Of a DNA stretch of 18,931 bases, positions 8,148 through 14,625 are shown piece by piece; the stretch's first letter is position 1, and every line of letters starts with the position of its first letter. Below the pieces are notes generated by a model. The model had not been told where the DNA came from. It saw nothing but the letters and a program-made list of their open reading frames with translations, and searched no databases. A program made the position numbers and the translations under genes. Source of the DNA: Kmv34 sp964524965 (GTDB taxonomy: Bacteria; Aerophobota; Aerophobia; Aerophobales; B3-G15); the NCBI GenBank assembly GCA_964524965.1, contig CAZGDY010000020.1, forward strand, positions 1-18,931. The letters are read 5' to 3'.

Positions 8148-8363
8148 ATGAAAGAAATTTACTCCACTTCTTCTCTTAGTGAGGCAGATATAGTGAAATC
8201 TTTTCTTGAGGCGGAGGGGATAAAGTGTATGTTGCAGGATAGAAATATAGCTTCTTCCTATCCTGCAGTGGTCTTTTATTCAGGTGTAAAAGTGGTAGTA
8301 AGGGATAAGGATTACAATCTGGCAAAACAAATAATGCAAGATTATCTTCAGGAAAAAACATAA
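8148..8363 (+). CDS. DUF2007 family small protein
   Basis: A 71-residue cytosolic protein without membrane segments. It matches the DUF2007 fold pattern: an early KEIYSTSSLSEADIVKSFLEA helix, EGIKCMLQDRN, then a VKVVVRDKDYNLAKQIMQDYL C-terminal half typical of the family ('putative signal transducing protein', ferredoxin-like fold). No biochemical role is established. It has a strong GGGGAGG ribosome binding site about seven bases before the ATG and its own promoter. It stands alone, divergent from clpB and 156 bases before feoA. Confidence 0.75.
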   Translation: MKEIYSTSSLSEADIVKSFLEAEGIKCMLQDRNIASSYPAVVFYSGVKVVVRDKDYNLAKQIMQDYLQEKT

Positions 8364-8444
8364 AGTTATTACTATAATTTCCATAATTATTACTCTAAAA
8401 ACTGCCACCTTTTAATTTTAAATTGGCATTAATAAAAATCTGGC

Positions 8445-8474
8445 TTGACAAATTAATTTTTTTTATGCTATAAT
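8445..8474 (+). promoter_or_regulatory. Strong extended -10 promoter of the feo operon
   Basis: TTGACA (8445-8450) is a perfect -35, TATAAT (8469-8474) a perfect -10, with an 18-base spacer and an extended -10 TG at 8466-8467. Transcription should start near 8481, inside the operator sequences, so a bound repressor would block polymerase. feoA starts at 8520. Confidence 0.85.
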
Positions 8475-8489
8475 TAGGTAATCCTAATT
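8472..8489 (+). promoter_or_regulatory. DtxR/IdeR-type operator 1 of the feo operon
   Basis: AATTAGG (8472-8478), TAAT, CCTAATT (8483-8489) is a perfect seven-base inverted repeat with the TTAGG-n-CCTAA core typical of DtxR-family sites. It overlaps the -10 box and the expected transcription start. A DtxR-family gene lies at the end of the feo genes, so autoregulation is likely. Confidence 0.75.
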
Positions 8490-8490
8490 A

Positions 8491-8508
8491 AATTAGATAG
8501 CCCTAACT
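8491..8508 (+). promoter_or_regulatory. DtxR/IdeR-type operator 2, imperfect tandem copy
   Basis: AATTAGA (8491-8497), TAGC, CCTAACT (8502-8508) repeats operator 1 with one change in each arm, 19 bases centre to centre. This spacing is close to two helical turns, so two dimers could sit on the same face of the DNA. The match is weaker than operator 1. Confidence 0.55.
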
Positions 8509-8519
8509 CAGGAGGGGAA

Positions 8520-8756
8520 ATGATTACTCTTGTAGAATTACCGACTGGTAATATAGCTGAGATAGTTACTATTAGAGGAGGGTGGGGAGCACAGCGAAAC
8601 TTGGCTTCCCTGGGTTTTGTACCGGGCAAAAAAGTGCGCAAGATAACCACTCAGCCGATAGGAGGTCCTTTAATGGTGGAAATAGTGGGAGGGGGAAGAG
8701 CAGCCATAGGAAGAGGTATGGCTGCAAAAATTTTAGTCAAGAGCGAAGGACAATGA
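8520..8756 (+). CDS. feoA: Ferrous iron transport protein A
   Basis: A small cytosolic SH3-like protein needed for FeoB-dependent Fe(II) uptake. The 78 residues show the family pattern: an N-terminal LVELPTGNIAEIVTI, an amphipathic helix with GAQRNLASLGFVPGKKV, and the C-terminal strand block GGPLMVEIVGGGRAAIGRGMAAKILV. The ATG follows AGGAGGGG. Its stop overlaps the start of the FeoB G-domain gene (ATGA), indicating translational coupling. Confidence 0.93.
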   Translation: MITLVELPTGNIAEIVTIRGGWGAQRNLASLGFVPGKKVRKITTQPIGGPLMVEIVGGGRAAIGRGMAAKILVKSEGQ

Positions 8757-9268
8757 GAGTTGTTTTAATGGGTAATCCCAATGTTGGTAAAAGTGTTATT
8801 TTTAATCGTCTTACTGGAGTAAAAGTAGTAATTTCTAACTACCCTGGAACTACGATAGAATATATGGAAGGGAAGATGAAGGTGCAGGATATTAGTTTGA
8901 AGATAGTAGATGCTCCAGGAACTTATTCTCTTGCTCCTTCTGATAAGGCCGAAAAAGTAGCTTTTAATTTACTTTTAAAAAAGCAAACCGACCTGGTAGT
9001 CAACGTGGTGGATGCTACTAATCTGGAAAGAAATTTTTACCTTACTTTGCAATTACGGGATATTAATATTCCGATGATTTTAGATTTGAATATGAGGGAT
9101 GTGGCAAGACACCAGGGAATAGAAATAGACACCTGTGTTTTAGAAAAGCTACTTGAATTGCCGGTAGTTTCCACCGTTGCTGTAAGTGGAGAAGGAATAA
9201 TAGAGCTTCACCGGGCTATAAAGGAAATAACTTTGAAGATAAAAGATAAAGATGTCAGTAGAATTTGA
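8753..9268 (+). CDS. feoB: FeoB GTPase domain as a separate protein
   Basis: The soluble G protein of the Fe(II) transporter, here a stand-alone 171-residue gene. All GTPase motifs are present: G1 GNPNVGKS (7-14), switch-I Thr in NYPGTT (29-34), G3 DAPGTYSL (53-60), G4 NMRD (113-116; NxxD as in other FeoB) and G5 SGEG (145-148). It stops shortly after the G domain, before the helical GDI domain, which is carried by the next gene. The ATG at 8753 overlaps the feoA stop; upstream in-frame codons lie inside feoA and are not used. The 17-base overlap with the membrane gene suggests coupling by re-initiation. This is either a natural two-gene FeoB or a frameshifted single gene. Confidence 0.9.
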   Translation: MRVVLMGNPNVGKSVIFNRLTGVKVVISNYPGTTIEYMEGKMKVQDISLKIVDAPGTYSLAPSDKAEKVAFNLLLKKQTDLVVNVVDATNLERNFYLTLQLRDINIPMILDLNMRDVARHQGIEIDTCVLEKLLELPVVSTVAVSGEGIIELHRAIKEITLKIKDKDVSRI

Positions 9269-10688
9269 GCCAAGAATTGAGAAAACCATAAGGGTTATAG
9301 TCCAAAAAACTAATCTTCCCCGTGGCCAGGTAATTCTTGCTCTGGAAGGATTAGAAAAATTTAGGAATAAGATTGATAAAACTGTTTTTGCTGAATCAAT
9401 TAAAGAAATAGAAAAAGACCACCAAGAGCCCATAGAGACTATTATGCTAAAGGCTAGATTTGGGCAAGCAGGCTCTATTGTTAACAAGATTCAAAAGGTA
9501 CATCACCGACACCCTACTTGGTTGGAAAAACTCGGTGATATTACGGTTAAGCCATCTGTGGGCATTCCTTTTGCAATAGTAATTCTTTGCGGGATATTTT
9601 ATCTTTTTATAACTTTAGCAGGTTGGATAACCGACGGTCTGATGGTTCCTTTCTTTGAAGGTCCTTACGATAAATTTATCCGTTTATTTATAGGGAAATT
9701 CTTCCCCACTGGATTTTTGTCTGATCTACTTTTGGGAACTCCAGGAACTGGATATTTAGAATCTTTAGGGCTTTTAACCACCGGAGTATTTGTTCCTATA
9801 GGGGTAGTTCTTCCTGCTGTTTTAATTTTTTATCTTATTCTCACTTTATTGGAGGATGTGGGTTATCTTCCTAGATTAGCAGTTTTAGTGGATGGCATAT
9901 TTCACAAAATAGGTCTGCACGGTTATTCTGTTATTCCGATAATTTTAGCGTTCGGATGTAATGTTCCTGGAGCTATGGCTTCCCGGATATTAGAAACCAA
10001 GAGACAAAGATTTATGGTGCTCACTCTTATGGGCATATCCATTCCCTGCATGGCACAAACAGCGGTAATTTTAAGTATAATTGGCCCTTTTGGTATCGGC
10101 TGGGTACTGCTGGTATATAGTATTTTATTTTTTTTATTTATTGGGGCAGGTGCTCTTCTTAACCGAATAGTGTCGGGAGAAACACCTGAAATTGCCATCG
10201 AAATTCCCCCTTACAGAATGCCCCGCCTTTCTAATTTAGTGATGAAGGTTGTTCTTAGATTGGAGTATTTTTTATTAGATGCTATGCCTTGGGTGTTTAT
10301 TGGAATAGGTATTGTCAATTGCCTTTATATTTTGAAAATTACTCAGGCTTTTTCAGAAATTTTATCTCCTTTATTGGGAAGCTGGTTGGGACTTCCCCGG
10401 GAGGCAATTTATCCTCTAATAATCGGTTTTTTACGCAAGGATGTAGCTACAGGAATAATTGCTCCTCTTTTAAATAATGGTGTTATGAATATTTATCAGG
10501 CTATAATTATTGTGGTTATGCTGGCGGTATATTTTCCTTGTGCGGCTACTTTTGTCGTTTTTCTAAAAGAGCTGGGAATAAGGGATACTCTCAAAAGTGT
10601 TTTTTTAATGATAGCGGTGGCATTAGGGGTAGGAGGAATTTTAAATTTGAGTTTTACTTTAATAAGATCTTTTCAAGGTGGTGGCTAA
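9252..10688 (+). CDS. feoB: FeoB membrane (permease) domain as a separate protein
   Basis: The 478-residue partner of the preceding G protein. Residues 1-90 are soluble and helical and correspond to the GDI/linker region between the G domain and membrane part of full-length FeoB. Eight or more hydrophobic segments follow. Conserved pore signatures include LLEDVGYLPR (199-208), FGCNVPGAMASR (234-245) with the Gate-motif Cys, SIPCMAQTAV (263-272) and, near 395, GFLRKDVATG. An in-frame stop at 9240-9242 closes this frame upstream, so the ATG at 9252 is the first possible start. Its Shine-Dalgarno is poor, which fits coupling to the upstream gene. The second motif reads IPCMAQ rather than the enterobacterial MSCSARLP type. 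The 3' end overlaps only an alternative start of the regulator gene. Confidence 0.92.
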   Translation: MSVEFEPRIEKTIRVIVQKTNLPRGQVILALEGLEKFRNKIDKTVFAESIKEIEKDHQEPIETIMLKARFGQAGSIVNKIQKVHHRHPTWLEKLGDITVKPSVGIPFAIVILCGIFYLFITLAGWITDGLMVPFFEGPYDKFIRLFIGKFFPTGFLSDLLLGTPGTGYLESLGLLTTGVFVPIGVVLPAVLIFYLILTLLEDVGYLPRLAVLVDGIFHKIGLHGYSVIPIILAFGCNVPGAMASRILETKRQRFMVLTLMGISIPCMAQTAVILSIIGPFGIGWVLLVYSILFFLFIGAGALLNRIVSGETPEIAIEIPPYRMPRLSNLVMKVVLRLEYFLLDAMPWVFIGIGIVNCLYILKITQAFSEILSPLLGSWLGLPREAIYPLIIGFLRKDVATGIIAPLLNNGVMNIYQAIIIVVMLAVYFPCAATFVVFLKELGIRDTLKSVFLMIAVALGVGGILNLSFTLIRSFQGGG

Positions 10689-10689
10689 T

Positions 10690-11145
10690 ATGAGTAAAAA
10701 AATTACTCCCCGTATGGAAGATTATCTTGAGACGATCAAAAAAATAGAGGAAGAAAAAAAGATAATCAGGGTTAAATGGATTGCTCACAAATTAAATGTG
10801 AAAATGTCTAGCGTTACCGAAGCCTTAAAAAATCTCTCTAATGAGGGTTTAGTTAAGCATGAGAGGTATGGATATATTGAGTTAACCAAAAGAGGAAGCA
10901 AACTAGCGCAACAAATAGATGCCCGGCATCGAGTTTTATTTTCTTTTTTAGCTGAGGTTTTGGGAGTAAATTCTCAACTTGCCAATGAGGATGCTTGCAA
11001 AATGGAACATGTAATGTCTGAGGTTGCCATGAATAAATTGATAAAATTTGTTCATTTTTTTAAAGAATCTTTGAAAGAAGATAAACCAATAAAAAATTTT
11101 AGAAATTATTTAAATAAGAATTTACAGAAAAACGAAACAGGCTAA
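10690..11145 (+). CDS. DtxR-family metal-dependent transcriptional regulator
   Basis: A winged-helix iron- or manganese-responsive repressor, 151 residues, with no C-terminal SH3 domain (MntR-like length). The N-terminal ITPRMEDYLETIKKI leads into a helix-turn-helix with LNVKMSSVTEALKNLSNEGLV (35-55) and a wing, then the dimerisation/metal domain DARHRVLFSFLAEVLGV and EDACKMEHVMS. Candidate metal ligands are Asp11, Glu14, His80, Cys103, Glu106 and His107. The Cys is DtxR/IdeR-like, while Asp11 and Glu14 are MntR-like. ATG 10690 is preferred because AAGGTGG lies eight bases upstream; a GTG at 10678 inside feoB is the alternative. Lying directly behind feoB, it probably controls the two operators before feoA. 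Confidence 0.88.
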   Translation: MSKKITPRMEDYLETIKKIEEEKKIIRVKWIAHKLNVKMSSVTEALKNLSNEGLVKHERYGYIELTKRGSKLAQQIDARHRVLFSFLAEVLGVNSQLANEDACKMEHVMSEVAMNKLIKFVHFFKESLKEDKPIKNFRNYLNKNLQKNETG

Positions 11146-11148
11146 ATT

Positions 11149-11841
11149 ATGTCTAATGAGCTATTTTGGCTTATTTTTATTGTGGTTGACCTCTTCTTTT
11201 CCCTTATTGCTTTTTATATTTGGGGAAAATATGGGCTTTACGTGATGATAGCAACGGGAGTCATTGTTTGTAACATCCAGGTGATAAAGACTATCCAGAT
11301 ATTTGGTTTTGTTGCAACCTTGGGAAATGTTGTTTATGCCAGCATATTTTTTAGCACTGATATTTTATCAGAAATCTATGGCAAAAAAGAGGCAAAAAAA
11401 GCAGTGTGGATGGGCTTTTATGCTTTAATTGTAGCTACAGTCGCGATGCAATTCGCAATAAGATTTAAACCAGATGCAAGCGATATCATGCAACCACATC
11501 TTGAGGCCATATTTAATTTTATGCCACGAATTGTACTTGCCTCTCTTTTAGCTTATCTTATTTCCCAACATCATGACGTATGGGCTTTTCATTTTTGGAA
11601 AAGATTAACAGGAGAACGGCGGTTATGGTTAAGAAATAATCTCAGCACCATGGTTAGCCAACTTATCGATACCACGATATTTACTTTTTTAGCTTTTTGG
11701 GGAACTTTTTCCTGGCCAGTTTTTTGGCAGATTTTCATTACCACCTATATATTCAAATGGATAATAGCGATCATTGATACTCCCTTTCTTTATTTTGCCC
11801 GCTGGCTCTTTAAAAGAAAAAAATTATCCTCGCCTTATTAA
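11149..11841 (+). CDS. YhhQ/QueT-type queuosine precursor transporter (DUF165)
   Basis: A 230-residue inner-membrane protein with about six hydrophobic segments. Family signatures are CNIQVIKTI (41-49), TDILSEIYGKKEAKKAVWMGF split around residue 80, and the later LRNNLSTMVSQLIDTTIF (161-178) with the conserved Arg/Ser and DT pair. E. coli YhhQ imports the deazaguanine precursors preQ0/preQ1 for the queuosine tRNA modification. The gene begins three bases after the DtxR-family stop, so it probably shares the iron-controlled transcript. No riboswitch was seen before it, as expected inside an operon. Confidence 0.87.
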   Translation: MSNELFWLIFIVVDLFFSLIAFYIWGKYGLYVMIATGVIVCNIQVIKTIQIFGFVATLGNVVYASIFFSTDILSEIYGKKEAKKAVWMGFYALIVATVAMQFAIRFKPDASDIMQPHLEAIFNFMPRIVLASLLAYLISQHHDVWAFHFWKRLTGERRLWLRNNLSTMVSQLIDTTIFTFLAFWGTFSWPVFWQIFITTYIFKWIIAIIDTPFLYFARWLFKRKKLSSPY

Positions 11842-11926
11842 TTATTTTTCAAGAAATTTCCTCTTTGGTAGCGAGATAATTTTTAATACAATATTTCGAA
11901 ATTACAAAAATTGAAAGACAAAATAA

Positions 11927-12117
11927 TTGAAAAATAAAAGTATATGGAAATTAGCCCGAATAGTAGTTAAGTATTCTCGCATAATTATTATTGTGAGTAC
12001 GGTTGTTGTCACGTCCCGACTGAACATACTACTGAACTTATCTTTTCGAGAATGAAAGCGGATGTGGAAATTCCTGATATTTACTTTATTTTAATGTATT
12101 TAATGAGGGGAGAATAG
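11927..12117 (+). pseudogene. Possible remnant of an RND/MMPL transporter N-terminus, or a small membrane peptide gene
   Basis: A TTG at 11927 opens a 42-codon frame (stop at 12053-12055). It encodes a basic segment IWKLARIVVKYSR followed by a hydrophobic stretch IIIIVSTVVV, the look of the first helix of RND-superfamily (MMPL) transporters. A second short frame overlaps the stop (ATG 12052, stop 12117, starting MKADVEIPDIYF), in a frame one base back. RND genes often neighbour outer-membrane proteins like the one that follows at 12122, so a decayed transporter is plausible. The ribosome binding site is poor, the segment is short, and chance is possible. Confidence 0.3.
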
Positions 12118-12121
12118 GGAG

Positions 12122-13378
12122 ATGAAATCAGGATTGTTGTTTTTATTGATTTTATTTTTTTTGCTGTTACTGAGTGTGTTCATGCCTATTTGTAGTATGG
12201 CAAAAACAGAAGGTTGCATTGAGGCTGCTGGATATTATTTTACTGAAATTTCCCAGAATAAACAGAGAATAGATATCCAGGTAAATTTAAAGACCTCATT
12301 TTCGTTTTACAATATCGGCAAAGGATTTACTTCTTTTAAGTTTTATGCTGATGATTTTTCTGGAGAATCCAAGAATAACACTCTTTCCCTGGATGAGGCT
12401 TATCTTGATTTTTATACTGAGAATACTGATATTCGCTTGGGTAAACAATATATCTTTTGGGGTAGAGTGAGTGGAATAGATACCCCTACTAATAACATAA
12501 ATTCTTGGGATTATGCGAGAATAAAACCAGATTTGGAGCAGCAAAAAATTGCTGTGGATGCTTTGCAAATAAATTATTTTAAAGGGTTTGATCTTATCTT
12601 TCAGGGAGTGTGGATAACAGAATTTATTCCCAGTAAACTTCCTCCTATTTTCCCCCCTCAGGGTGTAAGTATAAAAAAGACAAAATTTCCCGCTCCTCAG
12701 TTAAAAAATAGCAGCTTGGGATTTAAAATAGATAAATTTAGTGCCCGGGGTGATTTTTCCTTTGACTATCTTTATACCTGGGATAGTTTTCCTGATTATG
12801 CGCTTGATTTGTCCAGATTGCCTCTTATTAATCTTAATTCTGCGTATCACCGAGTTTCAATATATGGGGCTGATTTTAGCAGCGATGTGCTTGGGTTTGA
12901 TGTGAGGGGGGAAATTGCTTATTTTCAAACAGAAGATGAAAGCGGAACCTCCCTTTGGATAAAGAATTCCTATCTTAAGTATATTTTTGAGGTTGGTTAT
13001 CCCCTCACGGATGAGATTGATATTATAGCACAGCTTAGTGGTAAAAAAATTTCTAATTTTAAATCTTCTCAAGAATATCCTGGTGTATCCCAAGAAGTAG
13101 CTAAGCAGATTTCTATTTTTTATGGTGAGCAGGTACCATGGCAAAGCTTAATTACCGCTTATCTTAATTCATGGTATGATAAATTAAAAATTGAGTTTAA
13201 GGGAACTTATAATTTAACTTTATATGATTATTTATTATCATCTCAACTGTCATACGAGCTAGGGGAAGGATTTAATATTGGATTTGGTGCTGTGATATTT
13301 GGAGGTAGGGCGGAAACTCGATTTGGAATGATGGACAATCAGGATTTTATCTGGGGTGAGCTAAGTTATAATTTTTAG
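12122..13378 (+). CDS. Exported outer-membrane beta-barrel protein (DUF1302-like)
   Basis: A 418-residue protein with a long, very hydrophobic signal peptide (residues about 4-26, likely cut after SMA at 26-28). The mature part alternates polar and aromatic strands and ends in SYNF, the C-terminal aromatic signal recognised by the BAM machinery. The stretch LSLDEAYLDFY followed by DIRLGKQYIFWGRVSGIDTP resembles the 'LxEAYxd...iriGkQxixWG...d' pattern of DUF1302-type barrels. A GAGGGGAG Shine-Dalgarno lies about eight bases before the ATG. Substrate and function are unknown. It is evidence for an outer membrane in this organism. It stands between unrelated units, possibly orphaned from a transporter lost upstream. 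Confidence 0.75.
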   Translation: MKSGLLFLLILFFLLLLSVFMPICSMAKTEGCIEAAGYYFTEISQNKQRIDIQVNLKTSFSFYNIGKGFTSFKFYADDFSGESKNNTLSLDEAYLDFYTENTDIRLGKQYIFWGRVSGIDTPTNNINSWDYARIKPDLEQQKIAVDALQINYFKGFDLIFQGVWITEFIPSKLPPIFPPQGVSIKKTKFPAPQLKNSSLGFKIDKFSARGDFSFDYLYTWDSFPDYALDLSRLPLINLNSAYHRVSIYGADFSSDVLGFDVRGEIAYFQTEDESGTSLWIKNSYLKYIFEVGYPLTDEIDIIAQLSGKKISNFKSSQEYPGVSQEVAKQISIFYGEQVPWQSLITAYLNSWYDKLKIEFKGTYNLTLYDYLLSSQLSYELGEGFNIGFGAVIFGGRAETRFGMMDNQDFIWGELSYNF

Positions 13379-13510
13379 ATGTGAGTTGAGAAATAAAGAT
13401 TTTTTCTTGATTTCACCTTAATCTTTCTTTTTTAGCTAATCGCTATGTTTTCCTGAAAAAAACTATTAAAAGACCTCTTCAGAAAAGAAAAATATTTATT
13501 GGACGTAAAA
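13379..13510. other. AT-rich spacer after the beta-barrel gene
   Basis: This is the first part of a 451-base stretch without a credible gene (13379-13829). An imperfect hairpin (GTGA at 13381-13384 with TCAC near 13416-13419, and partly paired sequence between) is followed by a T-rich stretch to about 13435. It might end transcription of the beta-barrel gene, but it is weak. Confidence 0.3.
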
Positions 13511-13718
13511 CTCCTCAATGCATCGCCAAGAAAACTTGATTCCAGCGAAAGAAGAGTAAGATGTTCTTATCATCAGATTAGTAATCTGGTGTCCCCTTGT
13601 CAAAGAGGTTGAGTGAGCAAAGCGGGACGTTTTGAAGGGTAGATGGGTCTCTCTTCAATTAGCACATCTTGCCTCTAGCAAGTTATTAGTTTTCTCGGTA
13701 AACTGCAGGAGAAGAAAA
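13511..13718. ncRNA. Candidate structured RNA of unknown class (strand uncertain)
   Basis: This segment is less AT-rich than its flanks (about 47% G+C in 13571-13640) and folds into nested and side-by-side helices. The closing pair is CTCC..TGCA (13511-13522) with TGCAGGAG (13704-13711). Inside it lies AGAGTAAGATGT (13553-13564) with ACATCTTG/CTCT (13664-13676, one bulged C). Within that are hairpins 13571-13591 (nine pairs, loop AGT), GTCCC/GGGAC (13591-13595 with 13624-13628) and TTGAAG/CTTCAA (13632-13658). A small CAAG/CTTG hairpin sits at 13527-13538. I could not match it to RNase P, tmRNA, SRP, 6S or a known riboswitch. No promoter or terminator clearly belongs to it, and all frames contain stops. 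Confidence 0.35.
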
Positions 13719-13758
13719 GGGAAAGTTTTTCTTGAAAAGAAGTGCCCCAGAAAATCCA

Positions 13759-13785
13759 AACTATTACTTTTTTAAAGTAATAGTT
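13759..13785. repeat. Perfect 12-bp inverted repeat downstream of the nitroreductase gene
   Basis: AACTATTACTTT (13759-13770), loop TTT, AAAGTAATAGTT (13774-13785). It lies 45 bases past the stop of the minus-strand nitroreductase and at the edge of the candidate RNA. Neither side is followed by a real U-run, so terminator function is uncertain; the stem is AT-rich. It could equally be the 3' end of the candidate RNA or a protein-binding site. Confidence 0.5.
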
Positions 13786-13829
13786 CTGTCAATAAAAGGT
13801 TAAATTTAAGTATTTTTTCAGGTGAAATT

Positions 13830-14345
13830 CTAATCAGTTAAAGAATCCTGGCAAATTAGCTCTTTTTGGGATTTTCTCTGTTTTTCAGCGGGGCTATCGG
13901 CAGGATAACCCAAAGAAAGTAGAATTACAGCTTTGCATTTTTCAGGAATATTTAAAATTTGTTTAATTTTATCTTGATTAAATCCTCCAATCCAGCAGGT
14001 ACCAAGTCCTTCCTCTACAGCTATTAAAGTCATATGGTCAATTGCTATAGCAATGTCTACAGGATGCGCAGGGACATCGCTGGACATTATGTAATTTGGA
14101 TCAAGGGCTACCCCAACAATTATCACCGGAGCCTCACCTATAAATGAGTGTTCGGTAGCTTCCTTTGCCAATTTTTTTATTAGCTGAGGATCTTTTACAA
14201 TGATGAATTTGTGAGGTTGTGAGTTTCTGGCGGAAGGGGCCAGGCGAGCTGCTTGCAAAATTTTTTTTAGTTTGTCCTCAGGGACAAATTTACTTTGGTA
14301 GGCTCTTACGCTTCTTCTTTTTTCAATTGCCTTCATAACATCCAT
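13830..14345 (-). CDS. Nitroreductase-family FMN protein (1)
   Basis: A 171-residue protein of the compact NfsA/FRP-like fold, which binds FMN as a homodimer and reduces diverse substrates with NAD(P)H. It shows the N-terminal AIEKRRSVRAYQSK with the FMN-phosphate Arg pair, ARLAPSARNSQPHKFIIV (33-50), HPVDIAIAIDHMTLIAVEEGLGTCWIGGFN (93-122) and a final LLSLGYPAD. Length and motifs match the short, single-domain clade common in anaerobes; the substrate cannot be told. The ATG has AAAGGAG upstream on the minus strand. It is divergent from, and clearly related to, the gene at 14626. Confidence 0.9.
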   Translation of the reverse strand: MDVMKAIEKRRSVRAYQSKFVPEDKLKKILQAARLAPSARNSQPHKFIIVKDPQLIKKLAKEATEHSFIGEAPVIIVGVALDPNYIMSSDVPAHPVDIAIAIDHMTLIAVEEGLGTCWIGGFNQDKIKQILNIPEKCKAVILLSLGYPADSPAEKQRKSQKELICQDSLTD

Positions 14346-14450
14346 TTTCTTCTCCTTTAAAAGAGGACAGAGATATTTTTTAAGTTACTTTTGATATTAT
14401 TTTTTTTTCTTCCACCTACTTGATGTCAAGAGCTTAAATCTTGTTAGCAT

Positions 14451-14478
14451 ATTTTAAGATAATTGCTTTGATTGTCAA
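14451..14478 (-). promoter_or_regulatory. Promoter of nitroreductase 1 (minus strand)
   Basis: On the minus strand, TTGACA (14478-14473) and TAAAAT (14456-14451) are spaced by 16 bases, about 100 bases before the start codon. A second TTGACA (14429-14424) nearer the gene lacks a good -10 at proper distance. Confidence 0.55.
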
Positions 14479-14524
14479 TAAAAGAGGGTAGGTGACCAAA
14501 AAAAGGTTATTGGAGAGATAATGA

Positions 14525-14552
14525 TTGACATTAGGGGTAAAGAGGGTATAGT
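14525..14552 (+). promoter_or_regulatory. Promoter of nitroreductase 2
   Basis: TTGACA (14525-14530) and TATAGT (14547-14552) with a 16-base spacer, about 70 bases before the ATG. The divergent promoter's -35 lies only 46 bases away, so a shared regulator between them is possible, though no palindrome stood out. Confidence 0.65.
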
Positions 14553-14625
14553 AAGGAAAAGATAGGTTTTTGAATAAGATGGCAAAAGCCTGCTAATTAT
14601 TTATAAAAAATAGGAGGTTTTATTT

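Noticed and set aside
9149..9487. Minus-strand open frame across the feoB junction
   Set aside because: It is antisense to the two feoB genes, has no ribosome binding site, and its product is low-complexity and looks like nothing known.
13519..13774. Broken protein-coding frame through the gene-free region (M-H-R-Q... with two internal stops)
   Set aside because: The conceptual product is basic and low in recognisable motifs. The helices in the DNA explain the segment better, and no transposase or other family could be identified.
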